Shown here: in pieces, positions 36,458-46,611 of the stretch | Numbering within the stretch: position 1 is the first letter of the stretch | Layout: each line of letters starts with the position of its first letter | From: Sphingobacteriaceae bacterium DW12 | Lineage (GTDB): Bacteria > Bacteroidota > Bacteroidia > Sphingobacteriales > Sphingobacteriaceae | Length of the DNA: 64,000 nt | Assembly: GCA_000783305.1 (NCBI GenBank) | Contig: JROE01000008.1 | Span: 418,204 to 482,203 of the forward strand | Direction of reading: 5' to 3' | The notes under the pieces: generated by a model | What the model was told of the DNA's origin: nothing | Databases searched by the model: none | The model's input: the letters and a program-made list of their open reading frames with translations, nothing else | Position numbers and translations under genes: made by a program

Positions 36458-39400
36458 TTAAAATCCAACTTGTATGCCTAGTGTATAAGCCCTAGTCTGT
36501 GGAATCGCGCCTTGAGAAGAGGTAAAGTCTCCTGAATCAATGATTAATTCGGGATCGTACCCTGTCCACTTGGTCCAAGTAGCTAAGTTCTCACCTTGTG
36601 CATACACTTTAACATCTGATAGTTTAATACGATTGGTCCAGGATTTAGGCAATCGATAAGATAACGACACATTCTTAAGACGGATAAATGACGCATCTTC
36701 CAAATATCTACTACTTGAAGATACTTGCGACATGCCGTTCGTCTCTGCATTACCATCATATGGACGCGGTACTGTGGTCAACTGACCAGGTGTAGTCCAT
36801 CTGTTATTGAATATCCATTCTAATGTATTTCTGTTGTCTCCGCCATTGGCGTACCACTTCGAATTCATACCACTGTTGCTGAGCTCACGTCCATAATCGT
36901 AGTGAAAGAATACATTTAAAGAGAAACCTTTATAATTGAAGGTATTGGTGAATCCACCATAGAAATCACTTAATTTATTTCCAAAAATCTTATAATCATT
37001 GGGGGCAGATGGTTGATAGGTAACATTACCATTTGCATCATACCACATGGGTCTCCCCGTAGCAGAGTTGACTCCAGCATATTCATAAGTCACGTTAGTG
37101 CCCAATGCATACCCCACTCTTACAGACTGATCTCCAGGCAGGACATCATCCTCTCCGAACAATTTGGTCACGCGGTTACGTAAAAAAGAAATATTGAAGT
37201 TACTAGACCATGAAAAATTATCAGATTCAATATTACGTGTCCTAATTTCGAACTCTATGCCCTCATTTTTGAGCTCTCCCACATTACTGGTTACATTAGA
37301 GAAGCCACTTAGATAAGGTAATGGCTTATTCAAAAGTAAATCTTTACTCACTCTTCTAAAAAGTTCAACAGATCCTTGTATACGACTATTGAAGAAGGCA
37401 TAGTCTATTCCAATATTGGTGGTAACATTGCGTTCCCACTTAAGTAAAGCATTTTCTATACCTATTGGATAAATACCTGGTTCCTGATTATAGTTAGAAG
37501 AGCTTGCACTTCCATAAAGCGCCCTCGAATCAAAATTGCCAATATCATCATTGCCTGTCTCGCCATACCCTACTCTCAATTTCAGTTGATTGACCCAAGC
37601 CAGGTCAGTGAGGAAAGACTCTTCGGCTATATTCCAACCCGCTGATATGGCTGGGAACCATCCAAATTTGTTGTTTTTCCCAAATCGGGACGAACCGTCA
37701 TATCTCAACACTCCACTCAAAAGGTATTTTTTCTGAAAATCATAGTTGACTTGACCAAACACACCTGCGCGCTTAAATCCAGTCCAGCTGCCACTACCAG
37801 CAGTGACAATTGCAGCGGATTGCATAGATCGGAATTGATACGTTGTAAATCCTGTACCAGTCACCGAAGATATCTCTCTATTATCATAGCGATACTCGGC
37901 TCCTAATAACGCAGAAAGATTATGATGACTTCCAAAAGATGTTTTATAGTTTAAGGTTTGATTGGTTAAGAAGTTGCTATTTTGACGGTTCCCTATAGTC
38001 AGTGACCCTTGGGAGGCCGCTCCACTCCGAGTACGAGGGTCAACATAGCGCTCGTCATCTATGATACGGTAGTCTATTCCGTAAAAAGACTTAAAATTCA
38101 ATTTGTCATTGATCTGGTAAGTGGCCGAAAAATTAGACACGATGGCTTTAGTGCGGCTCTTTAATGTCCCCAATACACTCTCTTGTATTGGGTTACGGTT
38201 GGATGAACCAGGAAAACCATCGATAGGCGCATTATAACTACCATCGGGCATATAGATGGGAATGTATGGGAGAATCATAGGTGCACTATACTGGGGCGCT
38301 GCATATGCCCCAGTAGATCCATTACTTCCCGAAGTTCCATTCTGAGTGATGGTGCTTAGATTGACATTGGTTGACAGGGCAAGTCTATTTGTAAGTTTGT
38401 GTGTCAAGCTCAATTTAGCAGTGGCGCGCTCGAAATCAATAGAAACTACATTTCCATCCGTCTTATTATATGATCCGGATAGAAAAAAAGTGGTATTATC
38501 ATTTCCGCCGCTAACTGAGAGATCTACGTTATTGGTATGTCCAGTCCTGAAAGCAGCCTCTTGCCAATTATAAGTGGGTAACGCAGCTATTTCTGCGTCA
38601 GTCATATCCTCTGGAAGACCAAGCCCAGACAGAATATCAGCTCTATTCCTTTCCAGCGTACGAGTGGGATACCGATTATTTCTTGCTTCGAATCGGGATT
38701 GAAAAAACTGTTGAGAGTTCATCATCTTCATCTCAGGCATTGGACTAGTGATACCGTTGTAATAGTTTAGATTGATTTTGGTCTTTCCAGCCTTACCAGC
38801 TTTCGTGGTCACCAGTACCACACCATTCGCAGCTTGTGCACCATATATAGATGCTGCGGCACCATCTTTTAAGATTTCAATGGACTCGATATCATTGTTA
38901 TTCAAGAATGAAAGCGGGTTACTTGCTGTCTGCCCAGAGGATGTGGACGTGTTTAACTGTACTCCATCAACGATGATTAAAGGTTCATTTCCAGCAGTGA
39001 TAGAGCCGGTACCTCGAATATTGATACGAACGGGACCGCCTGGAACCCCATTAGCTGCCATTACATTGACACCGGATACTTGTCCTTGCATTGCACGATC
39101 GAACGATTGCACCGGAACATTTTCTAACGCCTCTTTTTTGATGGATGACATCGCTCCAGTAATCGATCGCTTCTCTTGTGTCGTATACCCCGTCACGACC
39201 ACCGCATCTAGCTCATTGACTTTTTCATCTAAGGTAATTTCCAAATTGGAGGTACCTCGGATGGTAACTTCCTCTGTAACATAGCCCACAAAGGAGATTA
39301 TGAGCACGTCATTCATAGATGCCTTAATTTGAAAATTACCATTCCCATCTGTAGATGTTGCCGCATCCTTTCCCTTGATACGGATACTGACACCTGCAGC

Positions 39401-39820
39401 AGAACGTAGCTCATCATTTGTTTTAAGGCGCACTTTTCCACGTATATCAAACTGCAAATCAATAACTTCCGTAGTAGAGTTCGAGTTTACTTTTGAACTA
39501 ATGACGATATTCTCCCCTTGGAGCAAGTAGTTAATGGGTTGACCTTCAAAACAGGCATCTAGCGCCTCCTTCACAGAGACATTTTTCAAGTTTACATTCA
39601 CTGGATTAGACTTGGATAGCAATCGCTTTGAATAGATAAAATTGTAAGATGTTTGCTGTCTGATGGATTCAAACACTTCTCTAATTGAAGAATTTCGAGT
39701 TTCCAACGTCACTTTTTGTGCATAACTCACTGAGGAGTAAGCACTCAGAACGGTAGACAGCAACATAATAAAAATAAGATTAATACGCATAAAGGCCTTC
39801 TTATAGTTCTTTATTTTCAT
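36458..39820 (-). CDS. SusC/RagA TonB-dependent transporter with STN domain
   Basis: The 1120-residue receptor starts with a signal peptide and an N-terminal STN (secretin/TonB short N-terminal) domain (about 35-105, TLETRNSSIREVFESIRQQT). A carboxypeptidase-like beta-sandwich (about 125-205) and the plug follow (VVVTGYTTQEKRSITGAMSS, with SusC signature QGQVSGVNVMAANGVPGG). The rest is a large beta-barrel with a long final strand ending VGF. The STN domain is what allows signalling to a FecR-type anti-sigma protein, and FecR/FecI genes are encoded directly upstream. Substrate unknown. Confidence 0.95.
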   Translation of the reverse strand: MKIKNYKKAFMRINLIFIMLLSTVLSAYSSVSYAQKVTLETRNSSIREVFESIRQQTSYNFIYSKRLLSKSNPVNVNLKNVSVKEALDACFEGQPINYLLQGENIVISSKVNSNSTTEVIDLQFDIRGKVRLKTNDELRSAAGVSIRIKGKDAATSTDGNGNFQIKASMNDVLIISFVGYVTEEVTIRGTSNLEITLDEKVNELDAVVVTGYTTQEKRSITGAMSSIKKEALENVPVQSFDRAMQGQVSGVNVMAANGVPGGPVRINIRGTGSITAGNEPLIIVDGVQLNTSTSSGQTASNPLSFLNNNDIESIEILKDGAAASIYGAQAANGVVLVTTKAGKAGKTKINLNYYNGITSPMPEMKMMNSQQFFQSRFEARNNRYPTRTLERNRADILSGLGLPEDMTDAEIAALPTYNWQEAAFRTGHTNNVDLSVSGGNDNTTFFLSGSYNKTDGNVVSIDFERATAKLSLTHKLTNRLALSTNVNLSTITQNGTSGSNGSTGAYAAPQYSAPMILPYIPIYMPDGSYNAPIDGFPGSSNRNPIQESVLGTLKSRTKAIVSNFSATYQINDKLNFKSFYGIDYRIIDDERYVDPRTRSGAASQGSLTIGNRQNSNFLTNQTLNYKTSFGSHHNLSALLGAEYRYDNREISSVTGTGFTTYQFRSMQSAAIVTAGSGSWTGFKRAGVFGQVNYDFQKKYLLSGVLRYDGSSRFGKNNKFGWFPAISAGWNIAEESFLTDLAWVNQLKLRVGYGETGNDDIGNFDSRALYGSASSSNYNQEPGIYPIGIENALLKWERNVTTNIGIDYAFFNSRIQGSVELFRRVSKDLLLNKPLPYLSGFSNVTSNVGELKNEGIEFEIRTRNIESDNFSWSSNFNISFLRNRVTKLFGEDDVLPGDQSVRVGYALGTNVTYEYAGVNSATGRPMWYDANGNVTYQPSAPNDYKIFGNKLSDFYGGFTNTFNYKGFSLNVFFHYDYGRELSNSGMNSKWYANGGDNRNTLEWIFNNRWTTPGQLTTVPRPYDGNAETNGMSQVSSSSRYLEDASFIRLKNVSLSYRLPKSWTNRIKLSDVKVYAQGENLATWTKWTGYDPELIIDSGDFTSSQGAIPQTRAYTLGIQVGF

Positions 39821-39941
39821 AAATTTGGTATAGGGTTATAAGTAATAATAAATGTTCAATATACTGCGAGTAACCTGACAATTATCTACAGGGCATTGTT
39901 CCACCAATGCTCTGTATCTTTATCGTCAGATCTGGGTAGAT

Positions 39942-41144
39942 TTATGACATAACGATAATCCTCCTTCCTTCTATTCTAAATTTTATCTTACCAGTCAGTT
40001 CTAATAGTTTGAGAACTTTTGACGGGCTCTCATACTTAGAGACTGCTCCTGTAAATAATTCTGTAGTCACGTCTCCTTCGTAGCTTATTTCTACATCATA
40101 CCACCTAGCTATCTTTTTCATGATTTCCTGAATGGACTCTTCTTCAAATCTAAAGCTCCTATTTTTCCACTCCTCCATATTGCGAACATCTACTTGATTG
40201 ATTTGTAGTGTCCCCTCATTTTTCACCACTAAAGCCTGCTGTCCGGGTTCCAAGGTAATGGAGCTATGTGAAGTTGTCACTTTGACCTTACCTTTAACCA
40301 ATGTTGTCCTATTGATAGGGTCATTTGGATAAGCTGACACATTGAAGGAAGTTCCCAGCACATCGATTGTCTGTTGAGGAAGTATAAGTTGAAAAGGAAC
40401 ATGGACATTATCAGCCCCTTTATGTCGAGTAACCTCGAAAAAAGCTTCACCTGATAACTTGACTTGTCGAGAGTTTCCAGCAAATTGAAGGGGATATTCC
40501 AATTCCGACTCGGCACCCAGCCATACACGTGTACCATCGGAAAGACGAATGCGATATTGCCCTCCCTTAGGGGTAACAATCTTATTGACCATCATCGACA
40601 ACTCTGTATTGCCTGAAGGTTCATAGGAAATCTCTCCCTCAGGAGATTTGATGATATTTAAACCATTCACATTTTTCGAGGTTCCATAGGCAATATCTTC
40701 CAATATGACATAATCGCCATTAGACAACTTCAATATAGCCTTATCCTTACCCGGGGCGATATTTTTAGCAGCAATCGATAATTCATCTGCTTTGTTAGTT
40801 GTATGTCTATCCGTCATAAAATAAAGCGCAATCGTACTGCACACCAACACCAAAGCTGCAACTGACCAGTAAACAAGCGGCTTGGTTTTCGTTGAGAGGC
40901 GGCTTGTCGAATGAACTAGGTTAATATGATGTTTTTTGAATTCGGCCAAAGACTGCTGACTGGAAAAGCGTTGGAACTTTTGAAGGACTTCATGCTGCTT
41001 TTCTTGATCCTCAAGCTGCTTCAATAACATCTTTTTAGAATCATCTTCCCCAATCCAACTGTCCAGTTCCTGTTGTTCTTGCTCGTCTAATCCGTACTTT
41101 CTCTTACGGGTCAATAAATACAAGATTCTATTCTGATTTTTCAT
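39942..41144 (-). CDS. FecR-family anti-sigma factor
   Basis: The 400-residue protein has an N-terminal cytoplasmic part (about 1-85), one TM helix (about 90-108, LVYWSVAALVLVCSTIALYF) and a periplasmic FecR domain (VTPKGGQYRIRLSDGTRVWL, SGEAFFEVTRH). The FecR_C domain (FRFEEESIQEIMKKIARWYD) ends it. It should hold the sigma factor encoded 56 bases upstream and respond to the STN domain of the SusC-like receptor. This gives substrate-induced transcription of the locus. Confidence 0.93.
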   Translation of the reverse strand: MKNQNRILYLLTRKRKYGLDEQEQQELDSWIGEDDSKKMLLKQLEDQEKQHEVLQKFQRFSSQQSLAEFKKHHINLVHSTSRLSTKTKPLVYWSVAALVLVCSTIALYFMTDRHTTNKADELSIAAKNIAPGKDKAILKLSNGDYVILEDIAYGTSKNVNGLNIIKSPEGEISYEPSGNTELSMMVNKIVTPKGGQYRIRLSDGTRVWLGAESELEYPLQFAGNSRQVKLSGEAFFEVTRHKGADNVHVPFQLILPQQTIDVLGTSFNVSAYPNDPINRTTLVKGKVKVTTSHSSITLEPGQQALVVKNEGTLQINQVDVRNMEEWKNRSFRFEEESIQEIMKKIARWYDVEISYEGDVTTELFTGAVSKYESPSKVLKLLELTGKIKFRIEGRRIIVMS

Positions 41145-41200
41145 TTCTTGATACTAATACGACAAGACCTCCACATCGTACCATCCCGTATTGAAAAAAA

Positions 41201-41788
41201 TTACATTTTAATCAAGAAAAGAAAAAAAAGATATTTGTTTGGGTTATTAATAAACAGTTTTCGCAATATCTTCAGGCCTTTTGACTTTTGATTTTTCACG
41301 GTTTGGACATTGATTTGGAGTTGTTCAGCAATTTGATTATTCTGCATCCCTTCTATATAACTGAGCGTCACTATCTTCGCACATTGTGAGGGTAAATTAT
41401 TAATCTCGCGGTAGATGTCAGCCATATACTCTACGTAGATAACTTCAAGCTGTAAATCGTCATCTGAAAGTTGAAGTAAATACGTGTACTCTTTTTCTCG
41501 TTCTCGTTCCCTTCCTTTTGTCTTAATATAATCTAGACAAGCATTTTTTGCTGATAGATAGAGAAATGATTGTGCATGTGCCGAATTATTCAATTCGATA
41601 TGATTTGCCCACATTCTTGCAAATAAACTATTGACAATGTCGACTCCGTGCTCCGCTACGAACTTGGTCGTAAAATAACATAAAGGAGCAAAGTATGCAG
41701 AATAAATATAATCAAAATCCGACTCAACCCCCATATTCAAGGGGTATTCAGTAAGATTTGAAGGTCTATCCTGTAATTTCATGCCCAT
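41201..41788 (-). CDS. ECF sigma factor (FecI-like)
   Basis: The 195-residue protein has a sigma-70 region 2 (DFDYIYSAYFAPLCYFTTKF, HAQSFLYLSAKNACLDYIKT) and region 4 helix-turn-helix (LPSQCAKIVTLSYIEGMQNN then QIAEQLQINVQTVKNQKSKG). It heads the FecI-FecR-SusC-SusD-DUF4843 locus, so it is the likely activator of that locus. An in-frame ATG two codons later (41782) could also be the start. Confidence 0.92.
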   Translation of the reverse strand: MGMKLQDRPSNLTEYPLNMGVESDFDYIYSAYFAPLCYFTTKFVAEHGVDIVNSLFARMWANHIELNNSAHAQSFLYLSAKNACLDYIKTKGREREREKEYTYLLQLSDDDLQLEVIYVEYMADIYREINNLPSQCAKIVTLSYIEGMQNNQIAEQLQINVQTVKNQKSKGLKILRKLFINNPNKYLFFLFLIKM

Positions 41789-41957
41789 GTATTGCTTATC
41801 TATCCATAGTCACCGCTATGTATGGAGAGGTTTTCCACATTTAAAGTGGCTAAAAATACGATTTACAATCCATTTATCCGTATGAATGTTTTAGTACTTA
41901 TCTGTTCCAAGCGCACGGACCTTTCCAAATATATAAGAGATTTTAATCAAGGTACGC

Positions 41958-42602
41958 TTATAGCTCCAAAACCTCATCATTAATAATGGGGAAAAATCGA
42001 ACTCCCTCTACTTGGGGCAACACCTGAACACCCGTCCATTTTCCATATGCAGGAAGAGTGAGAATGCGCTCAGCTAAGTGAAAACAGGGTAACCGGAAGC
42101 TTTGCCTCCCTTTAACCTTTAACAAACATCCCGGATGCACATGTCCCACTATGTTAATCATATAGTTTGGTAAATCGGGCTGAGGTTCATGAGAGAAGAC
42201 TAATCCTTCTTTCAACACATACTGTGGTACTACCTTGATCTTCGCCTCACGCCAATGGTCAATAGCTAAAATATCATGGTTCCCCTTGGTAAGTACAAAA
42301 GATATGTGGGGATAGCGTTGTATAAAGAAGGTGAATTGTCGCCAATCCTCATTCCATTCAGAATGGAATAAATCCCCCAGCAAGACTACCCGCTCGACGG
42401 GAAGCTCCTCCAGTAACAACTCCATTCGATCTATTTCTTCATTGATTTGTACTGGCGGAATAAAAATACCTTCTTTTCTGAAATGGGTCAATTTTCCCAA
42501 ATGCCAATCGGAAACGACCAGCAATCTATAGTCCGGAATATAGAGCACCTTCTGTGGCAGCATAAAACAATCCAATCCATTTAATACAATCCGCTTTGCC
42601 AT
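41958..42602 (-). CDS. pdeM: Ligase-associated metallophosphoesterase (PdeM-like)
   Basis: The 214-residue calcineurin-like phosphoesterase has VSDWHLGKLTHFRKEG, LLGDLFHSEWNEDW, TKGNHDIL, FSHEPQPD and GHVHPG. It is the fourth gene of the ligase-associated DNA repair cluster and starts at the base where the helicase gene ends (1-bp overlap). PdeM family proteins are described as DNA endonucleases. The cluster is presumed to repair DNA damage outside the RecA pathway. Confidence 0.9.
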   Translation of the reverse strand: MAKRIVLNGLDCFMLPQKVLYIPDYRLLVVSDWHLGKLTHFRKEGIFIPPVQINEEIDRMELLLEELPVERVVLLGDLFHSEWNEDWRQFTFFIQRYPHISFVLTKGNHDILAIDHWREAKIKVVPQYVLKEGLVFSHEPQPDLPNYMINIVGHVHPGCLLKVKGRQSFRLPCFHLAERILTLPAYGKWTGVQVLPQVEGVRFFPIINDEVLEL

Positions 42603-45025
42603 TACTCCAAAGTTAATTGCATTTTAAGTTTTTCCAAACGGCTTTGCCAATCTTCATTACTATATCGCTCTCTAAATGATTCCGAAAAGATGGGAAAGGC
42701 GAAAGGAGTTAGTTTCTCCGGTGACGAAAGGAGTATATGATGGGCATTGATACGATTAAACGCCTTTTGCATTCGACCTTCTTCTAATTGAAAATCAAAC
42801 ACTTCGTCGAAGGCTTCACGTAATAACAAATTGTTGGGATCGTAATCTTGGAAGACCGAAAAAAACAAACCGGAATTTGCCTGTAGATGCTTGGTCTTCA
42901 TATTCTTCCCTGGGAATCCCTGAAAAACCAACCCTGCAATACCGGCTATATCCCGGAATCTCCGTTTAGCCATCTCTTGTACATTTATTCCGTTATTGAT
43001 ATCTTCATGCAAATGCACAGGAGAAAAAAGTGTCCTTAGCAACGTGATGTCCACCTCATAAGGTGTTTCAGATACTAACTCAAAACCATACTCATTGGTC
43101 GCAATACTAAATGTGGCAGGTTTAAGCTTTCCTAAACGATAAGCAATGACTTGAGACATCCCTTCATGTACCAGCTTGCCCTCAAAAGGGTAGGCGAATA
43201 GATGGTATCCATACCGAGTTTCGATATATTCTACAAGCAATTCATTATCAAGTGGCAATTGCGACCGGCGTCTCTGCTCCTCGAAGAGGGGTTTTAGGAA
43301 AGCGATTTCCTCACGCTGATGATTTGGTTTCTGAATATTTTGAAAACTGTGCCGGATAGCTTCTCCCAAATCGGGTGAAATGGAAAATCTCCCGCCCATC
43401 CAAGAAGGAACTACACCCTTTTTCTTAGTCGATGGTTTGACGATCACATCCATTCCATGGGTGGACAGAAGCTCCAATTGCCTACCTGAGAACCAAAAAA
43501 CCTCTCCTTGCTTTAATCTGGAGATAAAAGATTCTTCTATGGACCCCAGATACTTTCCATTCATAAACTTGACCCGCATCATAGCGTCTGATACAATAGC
43601 ACCAATGCTTAAACGATGTCGCATAGCCAATTTTCTAGAAGTGACCTTGAATAGACCATCTATCTTCTCTAGTCGATGAAAGTCGTCGTAAGCAGATAAA
43701 GATTTTCCCCCATGTATCAACATCGCCATACATTCCTCAAATTCTTCCTGAGCAACGGACTCAAAGCAGTGGGTTTGCTTGATTTCTGCAAAAATTTGAT
43801 CGGCATCAAATCCGTCTCCCACTGCCAACGTCATTAGATATTGGATCAGAACATCGAAACTGCGGATATAAGGAATCCGTTGTTCAACTATATGTTGACG
43901 AATAGCATATTTCAGTGAATCTCCTTCAATAATCTCCAATGAATTAGTAGGGACATAATAGATCTTGGATATTTCACCTGGACGATGTCCAGATCGTCCA
44001 GCTCGTTGCAGAAAGCGTGCGACACCTTTTGGCGAACCCACTTGAACAACGCAGTCCACGGGTCGAAAATCTACTCCTAAGTCCAGACTGCTTGTACACA
44101 CAACTGCTTTCAACCGTCCCTCATGGAGTGCATCCTCAACCCATAGTCTTATCTCATCGCTCAAAGAGCCGTGATGTATGGCCAGCAGTCCAGCAAATTC
44201 AGGGTAATTGAGAATCAACTGCTGATACCATATCTCAGCTTGGGATCGTGTGTTGGTAAAAATAAGCGTAGATTGATGTGCGTGAATAATGGGGACTACC
44301 TTATCCAATAAACGGATACCGAGATGGCCTGCCCAGGGAAACTTCTCTATTGAATCAGGCAATACAGTTTCTACCTGGATTCGCTTATCGACATTAGCCC
44401 TTACCAAAACGCCTTTATTTTTCTTCCCTAGCAATATTTCCTTAGCTTCTTCTAAATTGCCAATAGTAGCCGAAATTCCCCATATCTTCAATTTTGGATT
44501 GATAGCTTGGAGCCGACTCAGTGCCAACTCTACTAGTACGCCACGTTTACTTCCTAACAACTCGTGCCATTCGTCGACAACTACAAATTCAAGGTTTTTG
44601 AAATAGATAGTGCTCTCCTTTGAAGCCAACAACAGATGAACACTCTCTGGTGTGGTAATCATGGCGTGTGGCGGATTCTTGCGTTGCTTCTGTCTACTGG
44701 TTGCGCTGGTATCACCCGTACGCAATTCAATCCTATAATCCAACTCTAGCCCTTCTGAAACGGTGTTGGCGGCTTTATAGATTTCTTTGGACAGGGCACG
44801 TAATGGGGTAATCCAAAGGGTATGCAAATTAGTCTTCCTTCTGCCCTCCAACTGTGCATAATAATGGTCGAGGATTCCGAACCAGACAGCAAAGGTCTTC
44901 CCGTATCCCGTGGGAGCATTCAGTAACCCTGAATGACCTTTTTGAATAGCCTTCCAGGTTTTCTGCTGAAAATCATGTGCCTTCCACCCTTGGTTATAAA
45001 ACCAAACATCTGCGAATTGATTCAT
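42602..45025 (-). CDS. Ligase-associated DEXH-box DNA helicase (Lhr-like)
   Basis: The 807-residue helicase has Walker A LLNAPTGYGKTFAVW, the DExH motif VVDEWHELLG, SAT motif WGISATIGNLEEA, helicase C motifs (TLIFTNTRSQAE, VQVGSPKGVARFLQRAGRSG) and the C-terminal Lhr-specific DUF4145-like/winged regions. It unwinds nucleic acid 3'-5' in characterised Lhr proteins. Its 3' end overlaps the next gene by one base and its 5' end overlaps the DNA ligase gene by four bases, in a tightly coupled operon. Confidence 0.93.
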   Translation of the reverse strand: MNQFADVWFYNQGWKAHDFQQKTWKAIQKGHSGLLNAPTGYGKTFAVWFGILDHYYAQLEGRRKTNLHTLWITPLRALSKEIYKAANTVSEGLELDYRIELRTGDTSATSRQKQRKNPPHAMITTPESVHLLLASKESTIYFKNLEFVVVDEWHELLGSKRGVLVELALSRLQAINPKLKIWGISATIGNLEEAKEILLGKKNKGVLVRANVDKRIQVETVLPDSIEKFPWAGHLGIRLLDKVVPIIHAHQSTLIFTNTRSQAEIWYQQLILNYPEFAGLLAIHHGSLSDEIRLWVEDALHEGRLKAVVCTSSLDLGVDFRPVDCVVQVGSPKGVARFLQRAGRSGHRPGEISKIYYVPTNSLEIIEGDSLKYAIRQHIVEQRIPYIRSFDVLIQYLMTLAVGDGFDADQIFAEIKQTHCFESVAQEEFEECMAMLIHGGKSLSAYDDFHRLEKIDGLFKVTSRKLAMRHRLSIGAIVSDAMMRVKFMNGKYLGSIEESFISRLKQGEVFWFSGRQLELLSTHGMDVIVKPSTKKKGVVPSWMGGRFSISPDLGEAIRHSFQNIQKPNHQREEIAFLKPLFEEQRRRSQLPLDNELLVEYIETRYGYHLFAYPFEGKLVHEGMSQVIAYRLGKLKPATFSIATNEYGFELVSETPYEVDITLLRTLFSPVHLHEDINNGINVQEMAKRRFRDIAGIAGLVFQGFPGKNMKTKHLQANSGLFFSVFQDYDPNNLLLREAFDEVFDFQLEEGRMQKAFNRINAHHILLSSPEKLTPFAFPIFSESFRERYSNEDWQSRLEKLKMQLTLE

Positions 45026-46611
45026 GTTGATGCAGCTATTAAGTCCAACAAATCTTGTTTGGTATTGGCATCATGAATATCCTTATCTCTGCGCCATCTC
45101 AAAATTCTTGGAAATCGGAGGGCTACCCCTGACTTGTGTCGCGAGCTAAGATTAATACCTTCAAATGCAAGTTCGAAGACCATCTCGGCTTTGACGCTAC
45201 GCACAGGGCCAAATTTTTCAATGGTGTTGCGTTTAATCCAGTTGTCCATCGTAATCAGTTCTTTATCTGTCAAGCCTGAATATGCTTTGGCAAAAGGAAC
45301 CAATAAGTCACCATCCCATACCGCAAAAGTGTAATCTGTAAATAGATTCGCGCGACGTCCATGTCCAGACTGTGCATAGATCAATACACCATCTATAGTC
45401 ATTGGATCGGTTTTCCATTTCCACCATTTGCCTCGTTTTCGGCCACTTTCGTACGGGCTCTGCTTATACTTGATCATCAATCCTTCAGCATAGTAGTCAC
45501 GAGCATGGATCCGGTAGTCCATAGCCTCTTCCCAACTATCGAAATGGAGCGGAGGAGAAAGTAACAATACCGGTGATTGTATGTCATCCAGCAACTGTTT
45601 CAATAAGGCCTGTCTATCAACTATTGGAAGGTCGCGAATGTCATTTCCTGCCCATTCGAGCAGATCATAACAAACCATGACCAGTGGCGCTTCAGCCAAT
45701 GCTTTTGCGGACAAATTCTTACGACCTATCCGCGTCTGCATGACATTAAAATTCAATGGTTTACCATCCTTCCATGGAATTATTTCGCCATCGATTACCG
45801 TTCCATTGGGTAATAGTGATTTTAATGGGGCGAATTCAGGAAACTTATCTGTCATCAAGTCCTCACCTCTACTCCAGACAAAGAGCTCTTGTTTGCGAAA
45901 AATCAACTGTCCCCGGATTCCATCCAACTTCGCTTCCAATATCCAGTCCGATATATCTCCCAATGTATCCACAGATGTATCTAACGGATAAGCCAAATAG
46001 AAAGGGTAGGGTAAAAAATGTCTATCTTCTTGCAGATTGCCTAAAAAAATGGTATTTATATTTTCCTGAAGTGGATTCCATTTACCTGATAAGCGATGTT
46101 CAACAAATGTCTGGTCCAAGACGAGGTAACGCGAGAGCGCTTTAATGACCAATTTTTTGGAGACCCCTACCCTAAAATTGCCAGTCAAAAATTTATTAAA
46201 GACAAACAAATCAGTGCCTGATAGTTCGTGCCAGTAAGCGATTATAGCTTGCTTTTGTAAAGATTCCTCCAATCCATACCAAGTTAACAATTTTTGATAG
46301 ATATCTTTCAGAGAGAATGGATTCTGATTGTCGACTTTCGGTAAGACAAGGGTCATGCACTCAGCCAAATCGCCGACAACGTAATAGCTTTCGTCAAAAA
46401 TCCAATCGGGTATAGCCGATATTTCAGCAGCCCACTTTTTGAGCAGGCTTGTTTTGATTGGTCTCTTTGGTTTATTACCTATCAAAAAAGCGACTGCAAT
46501 CAATTTGTCTTCATCATTTGCTGTAGACAAGTATTGATGAAAGGCCTCTAATTTATCGTTAGTCTTGGTCGTAGCATCCAACTGTTCAAATAGATATACA
46601 AATTTCTTCAT
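45022..46611 (-). CDS. ATP-dependent DNA ligase (ligase-associated repair cluster)
   Basis: The 529-residue ligase has an N-terminal DNA-binding domain, an adenylation domain with the active lysine in ILEAKLDGIRGQ (about 230), VIDGEIIPWKDG, GLMIKYKQSPYESGRKRGKWWKWK and an OB-fold C-terminus (EMVFELAFEGINLSSRHKSG). It uses ATP, not NAD, and is an additional ligase beside the essential LigA. Start and stop overlap the neighbouring genes by four bases. Confidence 0.93.
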   Translation of the reverse strand: MKKFVYLFEQLDATTKTNDKLEAFHQYLSTANDEDKLIAVAFLIGNKPKRPIKTSLLKKWAAEISAIPDWIFDESYYVVGDLAECMTLVLPKVDNQNPFSLKDIYQKLLTWYGLEESLQKQAIIAYWHELSGTDLFVFNKFLTGNFRVGVSKKLVIKALSRYLVLDQTFVEHRLSGKWNPLQENINTIFLGNLQEDRHFLPYPFYLAYPLDTSVDTLGDISDWILEAKLDGIRGQLIFRKQELFVWSRGEDLMTDKFPEFAPLKSLLPNGTVIDGEIIPWKDGKPLNFNVMQTRIGRKNLSAKALAEAPLVMVCYDLLEWAGNDIRDLPIVDRQALLKQLLDDIQSPVLLLSPPLHFDSWEEAMDYRIHARDYYAEGLMIKYKQSPYESGRKRGKWWKWKTDPMTIDGVLIYAQSGHGRRANLFTDYTFAVWDGDLLVPFAKAYSGLTDKELITMDNWIKRNTIEKFGPVRSVKAEMVFELAFEGINLSSRHKSGVALRFPRILRWRRDKDIHDANTKQDLLDLIAAST

